DNA from: Tetmemena sp. SeJ-2015 | Lineage: Eukaryota > Ciliophora > Spirotrichea > Sporadotrichida > Oxytrichidae | DNA: 64,000 nt | Direction: 5' to 3' | Assembly (NCBI GenBank): GCA_027382625.1 | Contig: JAJKFJ010022370.1 | Location: 62,001 to 126,000, forward strand | Shown here: positions 47,406 through 58,963 of the stretch, in pieces | How positions within the stretch are numbered: the stretch's first letter is position 1 | How the letters are laid out: every line of letters starts with the position of its first letter | Program-made: the position numbers and the translations under genes | The notes under the pieces: generated by a model | The model's input: only the letters and a program-made list of their open reading frames with translations | Told to the model about the DNA's origin: nothing | The model's database searches: none

Positions 47406-49306
47406 TCATAAAAATGGCAATTAAGATAAGTTCGAATTAAGGATAAAGTAAAGTAATTTATTTTTAAAAATTGAATAAAGTATAAATAGAGTATTGATTC
47501 CTGATCCAACTATCGAATGCTGATGTTAATTGTTATACATAGTTTTCCTTCCAGCGAAAGAGAGAGGCTCTGCAGCACCACCTTAACCTCCTAATTCTAT
47601 TCTTATCCTTTGCTCATCTTGAAGTTGAAGCATAAATAGAAAAATATGATATGACTATCTATATCCTAGCATCCTTTCTCTTTACTTTTCTTCTTCTTTC
47701 TTTCTATTTTTCTCTTCAATCTACTTTTGTAGTGCATCTCTGATAGCCTGTTGAGAATCTTCTTTCTTCTTCACCAAAATAGACTTTTCATCTCTACCTT
47801 GAAAGATAGTTCCTCTCTGCTCAAGTTCTATATCTAACCTTCCCTCTGTCACCTTTCCTCTTGTCATGATCTAAGGGAAATCCATTTTAGTTTACATGGC
47901 GTTATATATAACATAACCACAAACTAAAAAAAACGTTATAGTGCATACTATTCTAGTTCTTAGGTTGCCCTGACCCCGGATAAAAAGTTGAGGAGGGTTA
48001 GTGAGCACCGCTCATCTCATTTATCTCATGAAGTTTTGAAGAGAGATTTTTATCTGAGTTCATGAATGGGTTTTAATTCTAGGACATTTCATTTCCAAGT
48101 CCTGCTCCAAAATTGCCCTTTTCAAGGGAGGCTCTTTGTTGCCAGGGGAAAAATCCAGTTTGATTAGTTTGGCCTGGCTCTACATTTTAATAAAGCATAA
48201 CCTGCTATTTATAATTTGGTGTGAGATCGCTAGGCTACCTGTTTACAGAGCCACCTCTGCCAGCTGCTCCTCCATACTTGGTGGAAAAGCCACCTTCCAT
48301 TTCTCGTTTTCTATATTCGTCTCTCTCCTTAATTTGTCTTTGCAGTTCGTCTTGATACAACTTTCTCTTCACTTCTTTGTCATAATTTCTCGCTAATAGC
48401 TGTAGTTTAAGCATGTACCTGACTTGAACCCACTATAGCATGAGAATGGATGTTAGCGATGCCTCTGCCTCTAGGAATGATTTCATTCCCCAAGCCTCCA
48501 ATAGGCTGCTTCTGTAATATCCCTGCTTAGAATTGTGCAAAGTCTGCCTATCCGCTCAGCCCAGGAATTTGGTTTACTAAATCACAAACTTAAAAAAGAA
48601 AAGAAGAAGTATTACTGTCATTCTCAGAGTACACTTTTGGAGACCGCTGAACATTTTAACTGTTCTATTTACTTAATCCCAGACCATCATAATTTAAAGC
48701 AAAAATATATTCTAGTATGCTAATTGTTTGCACCAGCCAAGCCAAATATGCTCTCTGAAGGCCCACTAATAGCAGCTGAAGATTGCTTCGTAAGCTCATA
48801 CGGAGAAGCTTTCTATTGCTACTCTTATTTGAAAGCATTCAGATTACATTATAATTTAAAAATAACTCCTTTGCTTATTACCTAAGATAAGAATAATTAG
48901 CAAGAGTTACTATGAAGAAAAAAGAGTATGAAAAAGATGAATAAGAAGCTGTGATTAATTCCCTCTGACTTACTCTTAATCATCTCAAGTTCCTTGTTAT
49001 TGATGACGACAGCATCGCTTCCTTGGAACCTTGCACCCTGACCGAGCCCTTGTATAGTTTCCTCAGTTGCAGAAATTTTTCTGGACTAATGAGGCTGTTA
49101 TTTAGAGACTGGGGCAGGCCTTCGCTTTGAATTGCCTCTCTAACTAGGATCATAGCCAGGTCCTTCTTTCCCCTAGGCTGATGAGCTGTCTTTACGATGG
49201 AGAGGTGGCTGTCTAGAGCCAGACGGTATCTCTAGAGGGTTATTAAAAATGAGTTGAAAATACTAGAGTTTTCTGGGATTGCTCCGTGCTATTTATGATT
49301 ATTCAT
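47406..49306 (-). CDS. Coiled-coil protein with G/Q/S-rich segments, unknown
   Basis: ATG 49304-49306 (MNNHKQHGAIPENSSIFNSF). Then EIPSGSRQPPLHRKDSSSAQ, ISATEETIQGLGQGARFQGS and DAVVINNKELEMIK up to a GTAAGT donor near 48974. Later exons: KASPYELTKQSSAAISGPSE, ILQKQPIGGLGNEIIPRGRG, a coiled coil KLQLLARNYDKEVKRKLYQD and QRQIKERDEYRKREM, GGFSTKYGGAAGRGG, GNFGAGLGNEMSQN, then MDFPQIMTRGKVTEGRLDIE, RDEKSILVKKKEDSQQAIRD, KQIEEKNRKKEEEKQREK. The last exon reads AGRKTMYNNQHQHSIVGSG to TGA 47406-47408. Alternating charged helices and glycine-rich linkers suggest a cytoskeletal scaffold; no family recognised. Confidence 0.5.
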
Positions 49307-49660
49307 TTTGAAATGGAAGACGATATAATAATAACTATAATTTCTTATAAGTTTTTGATTTAATTTTATTATAGCACTGCGCAGTTTTAATCCTTAAAAA
49401 GAGGAGAAATTTACTTAATTTATTAACTTTATAAATCATTTTTAAATAGTTAATATCTAATAATATTTTTAATTCAAGGTCTTAAAATTAATGAATTACT
49501 AGCTTTATTTCATTTTGTTTATAAATAAAGAAGAATAGTGACAGGATATAAATAAGTTTAGTTTGCTGCATCAAATTGAAAATGAAATTGGATTGCATGA
49601 TATTTAAAGTAAATAATTATTTTGGAAGGCTACTTATAATTGTGAGCTACATTTCTGTCA
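49307..49660. other. AT-rich intergenic region between divergent genes
   Basis: About 75% AT, no coding frame with protein character. It likely contains the promoters of the flanking divergent genes. Confidence 0.5.
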
Positions 49661-50714
49661 ATGTTCTTGGAATCAAAAAGCAAATTCGATATAAGAAGCC
49701 CCACCCGAGAAGAGAGGAGTCCCTCCCCAGACGGCTTTTACTCTTGGTCAAACAATCACATGTACAGAACCTCCTACAGTGACATGAAATTACTCAAAGT
49801 AAGCATTTAATTCCCCAATGATATGTTATCATCGAAATTTAATTTCATTCCATTTGTTGTAAGGTTAAATGAGTTTAAAATAACTAAACAAATAAAATTC
49901 ATGTTTTATATGTTAGCTATAATCTAATTTTTGAATAATTTACATGAATTTTTTTTTAATTCTATGCTCCGCATACTAAAATGGTGTAAGATGAATGAAT
50001 AATCAAGCAATATCTTCTTATAGAGTCCAGTTGAGAACAAGAATCACGTCATTCCCAACTACCAAGGCTATATTCCAGGCAAGATAGCTGACAATCAGAT
50101 TGGAGGTACCATACCCGCTATCAGCAGAAGAGTATTCTCCCCTGAGAAACTAGACTCAAAGCCCTAATTCGCATCAACAGGGTAAGAACTTTACCACTAC
50201 TACTAATTATTTTAATCAATTTCACTTTAGCTTGAACTGGAGAACGATCCCAAAAACTGATGACACCTTGCCAGCGTGGACTCACAAGTACGGCAGGCAA
50301 ACTATCTTAAAGCCCCACCCAAATGTTAATGAACCTAAGTGGATGACTATATGTCGAGAATCCTATGGCAGACCTCAGCTTAAGCTGAAGCCAAACACTC
50401 GCTAGGCCGCCTCTTGCAGAGACCTGTTCTTCGATAACACCGTTAAAGTTTCTCATCGTCCAGTAACTCAAGTAGTTAGTGGCTTCATGAGAAACAGAAC
50501 ACATGGAGATGGCAAAGGATGGGTACCTGACCCTGTCCTTAACTCTGATATGGTGATATCAATAAGTCTTATTTACTATCTTTATGGTGAGAACAGAATA
50601 CAGAAATAGATTCAACCAGAGCAAGCCATTTCACAAAACACAGCTCATGGCAAGCACAGGAAAGCTTCCTAAAGTAAATTTAGTTTACGATAGGGAGTGA
50701 CATCAATCAAATGA
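49661..50714 (+). CDS. CIMIP2/FAM166-like ciliary microtubule inner protein
   Basis: ATG 49661: MFLESKSKFDIRSPTREERS, SPDGFYSWSNNHMYRTSY, intron 49799-50023 (GT-AG, 225 nt), then NHVIPNYQGYIPGKIADNQI and GGTIPAISRRVF, intron 50182-50230, then LNWRTIPKTDDTLPAWTHKY and WMTICRESYGRPQLKLKP, VSHRPVTQVVSGFMRNRTHG. The phrase (V/I)PxYxGYIPGxxAxNxxGxT is the signature of FAM166/CIMIP2 proteins, which lie inside doublet microtubules of cilia. The C-terminal about 55 codons after DPVLNSDM read open to TGA 50712-50714, but a GTGATA donor there could start another intron. The family call is from the motif. Confidence 0.7.
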
Positions 50715-50906
50715 TCTCAAGTAAAATTGATATATACAATTATTAATTGATCCTGTCTTTGATTACCAGATAGAAGACACGACTACTCATAAGCTATTTA
50801 ATTCTTTCTCTAAGCAATCGTATCATCGATAACTTAGGAATGATTTTAAGAGTTATATCAGAATTAGATAATAAATTAGCATAAGATATTTTCAGACAAA
50901 AATATA

Positions 50907-53004
50907 ATGGAATCCTTGCTCAACTATTAGCCAGTCAGGCCATCCATCAACGCCTACTTTTGGATGGAGTTTACTTAAGTAAGGTTTAAACTATATTGTG
51001 AATCTATTTAGAGAAAATTGAACGAATGGAAACTTCAAAATCCAACTGCAGAGATCAATGGTACTATATCATTACCTCAAAATGCCAAGCATCCTCAAAG
51101 CCTAGAGCTTGAAGTCATTTTAATGTTATATTGATAACTACTCTCTGAATGGTCTGTAAAAGAAAGTCATAGGAGGCCTCTTGAACTTCAAAGTTGGAGG
51201 AGTTATTCATCACACCAACACCATAGAGGAGTTTAATTCAAATCACGGCCTACAAGAATTAATAGAGTAAGAGCAGAAGAAGGTAATTGAAGATCCCTCA
51301 AGCGATAATGCAAATAGATTGATTCTCTACATCTTTGGAGACTTGAAGAACTACCAATACCATTTAAGGTTTTTCATTTAATTCATTACAGATATGCATT
51401 CTTGGAGCTATAATCTGACTTGATACTCTCAAAGTCAAATAAACTCAAGCAGTTCTTGACTTAAGAGACCATTGATAAAGTTTCCCTTTGCACATTATAA
51501 GCAATAAAGAGTCAAAGTGAGTTGCCCATGGTAGCATCTTTGGTTAAATAAGAAGACGATGGATTCTTATTTGAGAAGGATATTACCTTAAGCTTAGGCT
51601 CAAGCTCATATCTTATCTTCTTCGACTCTTCTCCTCTTTTGCCTTCTAAACTCCTCAAAAACTATTTGGCTTTAATTAATCACCACTTCCAAAGCAACTC
51701 TTAAGAATCGGAGATCACTCTCAAAATCATTTTAGTCAGAGATAAGATTTCAAAACTCTCAGAGCAAGTAACTCTTGAAAACTCTTTTTATCTTGAGGTG
51801 AAGTTGGTTAAATCAGAAGAATATTAGGGACTGAAATTTGCACCTATTGATATTGCTAGCCTGAAATAAAACTCTATAAGTCTAAAGGAGCAGATGGACC
51901 CTAAAATAATCTCAGAGGAATCTTGTGACTTGAATCTTAAGCTAATGAAATGGAGAATGGCACCTGGTTTAAACTTAGAGATCCTTAAGGAAACGAAATG
52001 CCTTCTTTTAGGTTCAGGATCCCTAGGTTGTTAAGTAGCTCGCTCTTTATTATCCTGGGGCTATAGACATATTACTTTTGTAGATTATGGGAAGGTTGCT
52101 TACTCAAATCCAGTGAGATAGTGTCTCTTCACTTTTGAAGACTCCCACAAGCAAGACAATTAAAAAGCTTTGATAGCTGCTTAGAGACTCTAGGAAATAT
52201 TCCCAAGCGTGAATACGACAGGAAAGGTACTAAGAATACCTATGCCTGGACATGCGATCGGAGTAATGAGGAAGCTTAAAGTTCTCTCTTTAATGAAATT
52301 GATGAGCTTGAGGAATAGATCAAGGCACACGATGTTATCTTCTTGCTCACTGATTCCAGAGAAAGCAGATGGTTACCCACAGTTATGGCTAATGCGCATC
52401 AGAAGATCTGCCTAACTATAGCTCTAGGATTCGAGACCTTTGTAGTAATGAGACATGGATTAGCAGCTGACATTCACAACCCTGTAGTGAATGGAGAAAG
52501 ACTTGGATGCTACTTCTGCAATGATGTAGTGGCTCCTAGAAACTCAGTGGCTGACAGAACACTAGACCAGTAATGCACAGTTTCACGACCTGCTTTATGT
52601 TGTATGTCCTCAGCTCTTGGAGTGGAGCTTCTCACTTCTATGCTGAATCATCCTTTAAAGAATGGAGCAGTTGCCAGAGAAAACTCTTATGAGTGTGACA
52701 AGTCTGAGTTAGGTATTATTCCTCAACAGATAAGAGGAGACCTCTCTAGCTTTGGAATAAATGTGATGCATGGAGAAGCATTTGAAAAATGCATAGGCTG
52801 CTCTGGTAAAATAGTTGAGGCCTACAGAGAAGACAAGAGAGGCTTTGTTCTTAGAGCCTGTAACGAGCCAGATTTTCTTGAGGTAGGATATAACATTATT
52901 TATTTACCTCATTCTTATAGGAATTAACTGGCATCACAGCTATGCTTGGCAGCATTAAAATCGACGATATAGAATGCTTTGACTTCGATGAAGAAATGGA
53001 TTGA
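50907..53004 (+). CDS. ATG7: Ubiquitin-like modifier activating enzyme ATG7
   Basis: E1-like enzyme that activates Atg8 and Atg12 in autophagy. ATG 50907 ([19 protein letters not shown]). Intron 50979-51011. N-terminal domain: [53 protein letters not shown]. The E1 domain has the ATP loop [17 protein letters not shown], the strand [81 protein letters not shown], and the catalytic cysteine in [17 protein letters not shown]-terminal NEPDFLEELTGIT and acidic [10 protein letters not shown] end at TGA 53002-53004. Two frame breaks are repaired by micro-IESs (51099-51105 and 52252-52265). HAP2 begins 98 bp later. Confidence 0.93.
51099..51105. other. Candidate micro-IES, 7 bp, pointer AGC
   Basis: AGC at 51099-51101 and 51106-51108. 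Removal joins NAKHPQS to [17 protein letters not shown], in register with ATG7. With so short a piece, a duplication or indel is an equal alternative. Confidence 0.35.
52252..52265. other. Candidate micro-IES, 14 bp, pointer ATG
   Basis: ATG at 52252-52254 and 52266-52268. Removal joins RIPMPGH to [18 protein letters not shown], keeping ATG7 register; unremoved, the DxVFLL strand is out of frame. Confidence 0.4.
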
Positions 53005-53102
53005 TAATTTCTCTGATTTCATGTTTCTAATACCTTTAACTTTCAAACTGAATTCTTGCAATATTAGTTCTTGAGATTAATTAAGTTAAAACTTATAAAT
53101 AA

Positions 53103-55844
53103 ATGATTCTCTTGAAACTGTGCACCATAATTCTATGTCAGTCCTTGTCACTAGCCTCAGTTTACGTGCTCTCTTCTTCAAAAGTTGTAAATATGTGATA
53201 ACTCAACTCTGAATGGTAAATTAATCACTTTAAGTAAAACATTATAGGTTTGAGTTGCTCAAGTAAACTAGTCACTACTCTCACTATTGAGGGAGAAACT
53301 GTAACACGAAAATAAACTTTAATCGAAGTCAATTAATTAACTTCTTATAGAACTTCGAGTCATCCTCTTTGGACTTTGAAATCAAAGATGCAGAATCAGA
53401 GTCAGGAGAGTCATTGATTAAATTATTTTTGTCCAAGGAACTGTATTACCCAGTCAAGATTAAGTTCTACAAATCTAAGCCACTTATCAAATATGACGAT
53501 TTTTTTAAAGCCAGTTTTGAAATATCCAATAGTATATCTACAAGTAAGAACCCCTTAAAATTAAAGCTAATAATCATGAGAGAAAATCTCGAAAAGATCG
53601 AAAACATAATAAACTCATTAAACCTTAATTAAATAATAATCTGATTTGGTCTGTAGGATTATTATTATCGAACTTTTATTTTTAACTAAGGAAAGGATAG
53701 TTTACTCTTCGACAACTTCTTGCGATGATTCTTATATGTCCTCGAGTCCCACGTGTGGATGGTAATACGACTCAAACGGAAGCGAAATTTATTACTCCTA
53801 GGGTTTTTGTTGCGAATGCTCCTTAAGCGATATTTTAATAATCCATCATAAATTGATTTTCTCTTGGGATGACATTTACGTCAGAGGATTCAAGTGCACA
53901 CTCGGTAACGCTTTAAGTAAATTTATCATTCTCTAGATTAAATTTTATAGAGGCTACAGCCCATTAAATCAAGGATATTATAAGAATTTATTGCATCATA
54001 AATATTTTTAATTGCTTAGATGAGAGCGGTATGAAGTACTCCTCTTACAAGCTATCGACTCCTTATGTTAGTTACTCCATCGTCGTTCAAGTACAAATGT
54101 AAATTATTAGACAATCATCTTTACTCATCTCAATAGTTACAATTACACATATGGAGGTTATTTAAAAGATAAAATATATCTTTGACAAATGTTTTAATTT
54201 GCAGAGCACTTACGAACTGAGTCCTGACAAAACATTCCTTCGGATTGATAACGACTTTTATCTGCAGATAGTAGGCGTAATATAACTCTGCACTCATTAT
54301 GATTATTGGTAGGAATTGAGCACGACATCTTTCGTGAACTATTTCGACAACTACTATTTCTTGCAGCCAAAGAAAGAGACTGGCAATTATTTGTACAACT
54401 AAAGCGCGTGCACATATTGCCTGCTCATGGATAGATGTAAGAAAAATATTTATTCACTCTAAGCTTACCTTATAGCTCTGTTTTCGACAGACGGATTCAC
54501 ATGCAATAAGATAGGCACTTCTTACTACGCCTTTCAGTCGCAGGGAAATAAATGCTACGTTCCTCTCAACAGCTGCATCTCAATTCATTAATATAATACA
54601 TGCTTTTTTTATAATCATTTCAAATATAAATCAATTAAATTGAAACAAAATTTTTCTTAAATTATTAGAAAACTCAAAATTTTATGTTTGAATGCAAATA
54701 CAAGATCTGCTCTACTCCGACCTTGAAAAACTAGAAGCTGGAAATCAAGTCCCCTAATATTTGTTTTCTTATCTCGCTTAGAAAGAAAATCTTTACTTCG
54801 TACAATTAAAAGGAAAAAATAAATATTTTATATACCAGGGTCTGGCTTTATGTATGCAGATACTTCTGTTGTTGGCTCTGTAATTCTAAGAGTAATAGCA
54901 TATCTATCGTTTCTTATATATTTTCCTTAGTTAGAAATTAATGCAGAGTCTTTGACGTTTACTCGCTCTCTAATAAATGTGCAGATTGAAAATATACATA
55001 TCTCGCAATAAGGATTTGAAGCACTCAAGGGCTACGCCCAAATCACTCTCACTCTGCAAAACTAAGATAAACTTGGTGGTGATGGAGTGGTCCAACTTGA
55101 AATATTTCTAACTTAATTTTTAAAGCTGTTCAGAATATGTGATGTTCACTTCAAATCCTTCTCAATAATATAGTTTAGATGCTTCTGAAATGAAGGACTA
55201 TACCTTTTACCTTGGATCGAGTGCAACAGAGTTTGCAGTTTCCAACAATACATGTACAGTTAAAGTCTACAACGACTTAGGACAAGTACTAAGCACGGCT
55301 TCTTTCATTTTCAGTTCAAGCGCCCTCAACTACTAAACCATTTCTCAAATCGTTCAATCAATTCTGAATAAATCACTCTCCACTCCAGTTGAGTCTTCTG
55401 AAGAGTCTACACTAATATTTATATTGTAATTATTATTTTCACAATCAGTGTGCTCTAGCTGCGTAGATTACTCTTTCTTTCTGCGGTTTTACTGCTACTT
55501 TTATAATGTAAGCCTCATATTTTCTTTCTTGAAGTGTTTTAGACTTGCAATTAAGAGCTGTTTTGGCTGTTGTTCAACTAAATCCAAAAATTTAAAGTGA
55601 ATTATATTTCTCTAAGATATATTTTTACTGTGTGCTTCCAGTTTTAATGGTAATACTGGTTAGTCAAGGCTTGAAACAGAAGGTGCCTCAGAAGTTTTAC
55701 AAACTTTGTGGAGTCCTAATTGCCAAACTATCTTAAGCTATTGAGAAAGCTACCAACTATTTAATGAAGAAGAAGACAGCAGAAGATATTGAATGCAAGA
55801 CATCATCCTAATCTTAATTTGAAAGTTACACTACAAAGCATTGA
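53103..55844 (+). CDS. HAP2: Gamete fusogen HAP2/GCS1
   Basis: Single-pass surface protein that fuses gamete or mating-cell membranes; in Tetrahymena it is needed for pair fusion. ATG 53103 with a signal peptide (MILLKLCTIILCQSLSLAS). N-terminal domain: CSSKLVTTLTIEGETVTRKQ; intron 53328-53350; VKIKFYKSKPLIKYDDFF; YMSSSPTCGWQYDSNGSEIY, then GFCCECSLSDIL, the cysteine signature; FKCTLGNAL; ELSPDKTFLRIDNDFYLQIV; NKIGTSYYAFQSQGNKCYVP, a strong HAP2 block; SACTYCLLMD. A hydrophobic stretch near 55400-55560 is followed by AIKSCFGCCSTKSKNLK, the juxtamembrane Cys cluster, and a cytoplasmic tail ending QFESYTTKH at TGA 55842-55844. Many junctions in the 3' half were not resolved one by one. Confidence 0.82.
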
Positions 55845-56259
55845 CGATAGCATTCATTTTATCAGCTATTTTCCCATTTTATTATCAATGAAAATTAATT
55901 TATTTATCATGAAATCTAACCAATAGAGAAAAAGCATATTTTTTTAATAGAACTTTTAGCGTAATAAGAGTTTAAAGTTTGAAAAATTGGGCTAAAATGA
56001 TTCATTCACTCCCACGTCATCTAAATCTAGTAGAGTTCTGTGGACTCCCATCAGTGTATATAAAATGAACTATCAACAAAAAAGAAGTGGAGATTTATAA
56101 ATCACCATAAAATTTATTATTTATTACTCTAAATTATTGAATTCCTAAATAATTTGTTTAGAGCAGTCTATTTACTCAATTATAATTTATCATTATTACT
56201 TTTTCTACTCCTCTTAGTAAAAAAACAATTTAGTTGATGATTATAAATAAAAATTAAGC
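55845..56259. other. AT-rich intergenic region
   Basis: No credible frame. It includes a stretch near 56020-56090 with some coding-like composition (MNYQQKRSG) that is too short to call. Confidence 0.45.
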
Positions 56260-58866
56260 ATGGAAAATAATCTCTAAAATAGCTTCCTCCCCTCCTTTTA
56301 GAATAGCTACTTAAACACAAGTAGGAATTAAACCTACTCGAGCGCACACCAGAAGTGTAAATTGTATATGTAGATAATTTGTTATTAGCTCGATCACTGA
56401 ATGTAAAGTAAATTGACGTGGAGAAGTTCTACTAAGCCATCTATAACGGAAAAAGATTCACTACACAAATAAATGCATCAATTTAAATTTAAATTGTGGA
56501 TCTGTGCATCTAGATGAACATTGACCCAGACTCTCTTCACCCTAAGTAAAGCGTTTTTATAATAATAACTTCCTCTAATTTAGACAGCTTGCAGATTTTC
56601 TACAAGACTAGACTATCGACGACAAAAAGGGGCAGCTGTTGTTAAACTTTTACCTTAATAAAAGACGACACGCCCTTGCTATATTGTCGATTAGAGTGGC
56701 CCAATAGGGGCAGCTATAGAAACGACTCAAACTTAGAAGTCAGTATTCAAATGACGTAGCTAGAACTAAACATTCCATGGGCTCCACTTAACACAGCACC
56801 AACTACGCACATACTCAGAATAGTGGTTTTAAAATAACCAGTCCTTCTTTCAAACCCACTGAAAATTCTCTCTTCACTCCATAAAACAATCGATATGAAG
56901 TGCAGATTACAAATGAGGATGAGAATTTCTTTTTTGTTTTAAGTTGGGCAGCTAGGGACTGCTGTTTAGGAATAGCTTTATTTTTGGGGAGGATCAAGTC
57001 TAGAAAGTGAATAGGAGCAATGGGTTAGGAGGGAATAGGAGAAACATCTATCACCTTCTAAATAGCAGCAGGTGGCTCAAAATAGATAGAGAAGGCAAGT
57101 AAATAGAATGAAATGCTCGAGAAGCAAAATGAGAATCTTTAATCTATGTTCCAGCAACAGCTTACTAACTTCAAGCAGAAAATTGCTCAGAGATAAATCA
57201 GACTCAAGAAATTAAACTTTAAATTATTAGAATGCATTTAATTTCAGGAGTTGAATGAGCTGAAGAGGAGTTAGGACGAAGATAGATTCAACAAACTTAA
57301 GCAGAGAATAGCTCAGGCTAGGTTTAACCATCTATCTCTATCCCAAGAAAGAGAGAAAACAAGTCTAGAAAGGTAGAAGATCTTCCTAAAAGAGTCCTAC
57401 TATTCTTAAATAAGATTTAATTTAATTATCTATTCTGTTAGTTGCTATGAATTATATTAATTAGGTATAAGTTTTGTAATCCCGAGAGGAGAAACTAAAG
57501 GAAAGGAAAAAGATAATAAGTGAGTTGAGAGTATCGAGGATGGGATCACTTTAGAAGCATAACAGATCTCAGATAGATGAACTTAGCCAAAGAAGTAGAT
57601 TCAGTAGCTATACAATAAAAAATTATTATTTTATTAAATTATGATGAGAAATTTATAATTGATTTATACAAGATCAGCAATAAAAAAGTCAGACTCATGC
57701 GACAAGATAGCAATGAGTTTAAATACGATTGACCAGAGGATAAAACTAGGAAATTAGAAAAGTACATATTATGTTTTTAAGGGCAGAGAACATCAGCAGG
57801 AAGGTATTCTCAGCAGCTACTAAGAATTAAAGGACAATTGAACTTAAACAAAGCTATGATCAGCACATGCAGTAAACTTCTATTTCAAATTCAGCATATT
57901 AGAGTATATTTAATTGTAGAGTTTAGCTAAAAGAGAGCACTTATGAAAAAGTTGTAATCAAATGCAATATTCCTAACTTTTAATCTAATTGGAATCAATA
58001 ATTTTATAAATAAGATTGCCACTTAGTCTATATAGATACAAAAATCTTTTATAATTTCAAAAATGAACCTACATTATATCTATAAAGCTCTTGTTGTTAA
58101 ATTTGTTTATTAAAACTCAATTTGTCTTTATTTGCTAAATAATGTGGAGAAAAGACAAAACTAATTGAAGAAGTCAATAGAGGAAAAGCAGAAGAAGTTA
58201 TCTCAACTTAACCTAACTAGACTGGAAACTTTCAGACTAAACTAAAGGGAGCACTTACACAAGAGGGAGGAACGAAATTAGAATTTACTAAGTAAGCACG
58301 ATATGTAGACAAAGCAAGTGCACTCACTCATTACTATTTATTTAGAACATTCCATGCTTTAGGACTTTAGACAGGAGAAGGAAAGCCTCGCCAACCTCAA
58401 AGATTTAGACAGACAGAAAAACTAAACTTACCACTGAATATAAAGATAAGATTATATTTGTGGGTCCATAGTTTACAATTTTCTCTTGAATTAGAGAAGA
58501 GATGTAAACAACAGGAAGTGGAACCAATCCTTATAGATCATTTATTTACAAAATTTATAAAGTACAAAGAGAGAATATTTAAGGCTCTATTTTTGATTTA
58601 GAATATTTTTAAGTTTAGAGAAGACTCACTTTGTGAGGTCTTTAAAGAACCAATAAAACGAAGTTAAAAAGTGATTTTTATACTTTGTTGAAGTTGTTAA
58701 TCAAATAATGAGCATGAGATCTTAGATCAGAGCTTAAGACACCACTAGTTACAAGATAAAGAAGTTTTATTAGACACTAGGCAGTTTATCCTTTAGCTAT
58801 AACGAAAAAGGCATAGCAGCTAAAGTAAGACAATCTTCCGACGCTAAACTAGACAAAGAGCTCTGA
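56260..58866 (+). CDS. Long coiled-coil protein, unknown
   Basis: ATG 56260 (MENNLQNSFLPSFQNSYLNT). A globular N-terminal part follows in a second frame (VYVDNLLLARSLNVKQIDVE, KFYQAIYNGKRFTTQI, DSLHPKQSVFIIITSSNLDS). Then FKITSPSFKPTENSLFTPQN, a linker, and long coiled coils: NEMLEKQNENLQSMFQQQL, KAQRQIRLKK-type repeats, FQELNELKRSQDEDRFNKLK and LSQEREKTSLERQKIFLKE; after introns near 57410, 57600 and 57990, VLQSREEKLKERKKIISEL, RAENISRKVFSAATKNQ, and KRQNQLKKSIEEKQKKLSQL with REHLHKREERNQNLLSKHD. It ends GIAAKVRQSSDAKLDKEL at TGA 58864-58866, a pattern of centrosomal or ciliary coiled-coil proteins. The kinase gene begins 97 bp later. Confidence 0.55.
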
Positions 58867-58963
58867 TTATTACATACATAAGTTATTCTAACTTAATTTC
58901 ACTACTTCTTAAAACAACTACCCATCATTTGAAAAAGAGTAAGGTTGAATAATTGATATTAAA

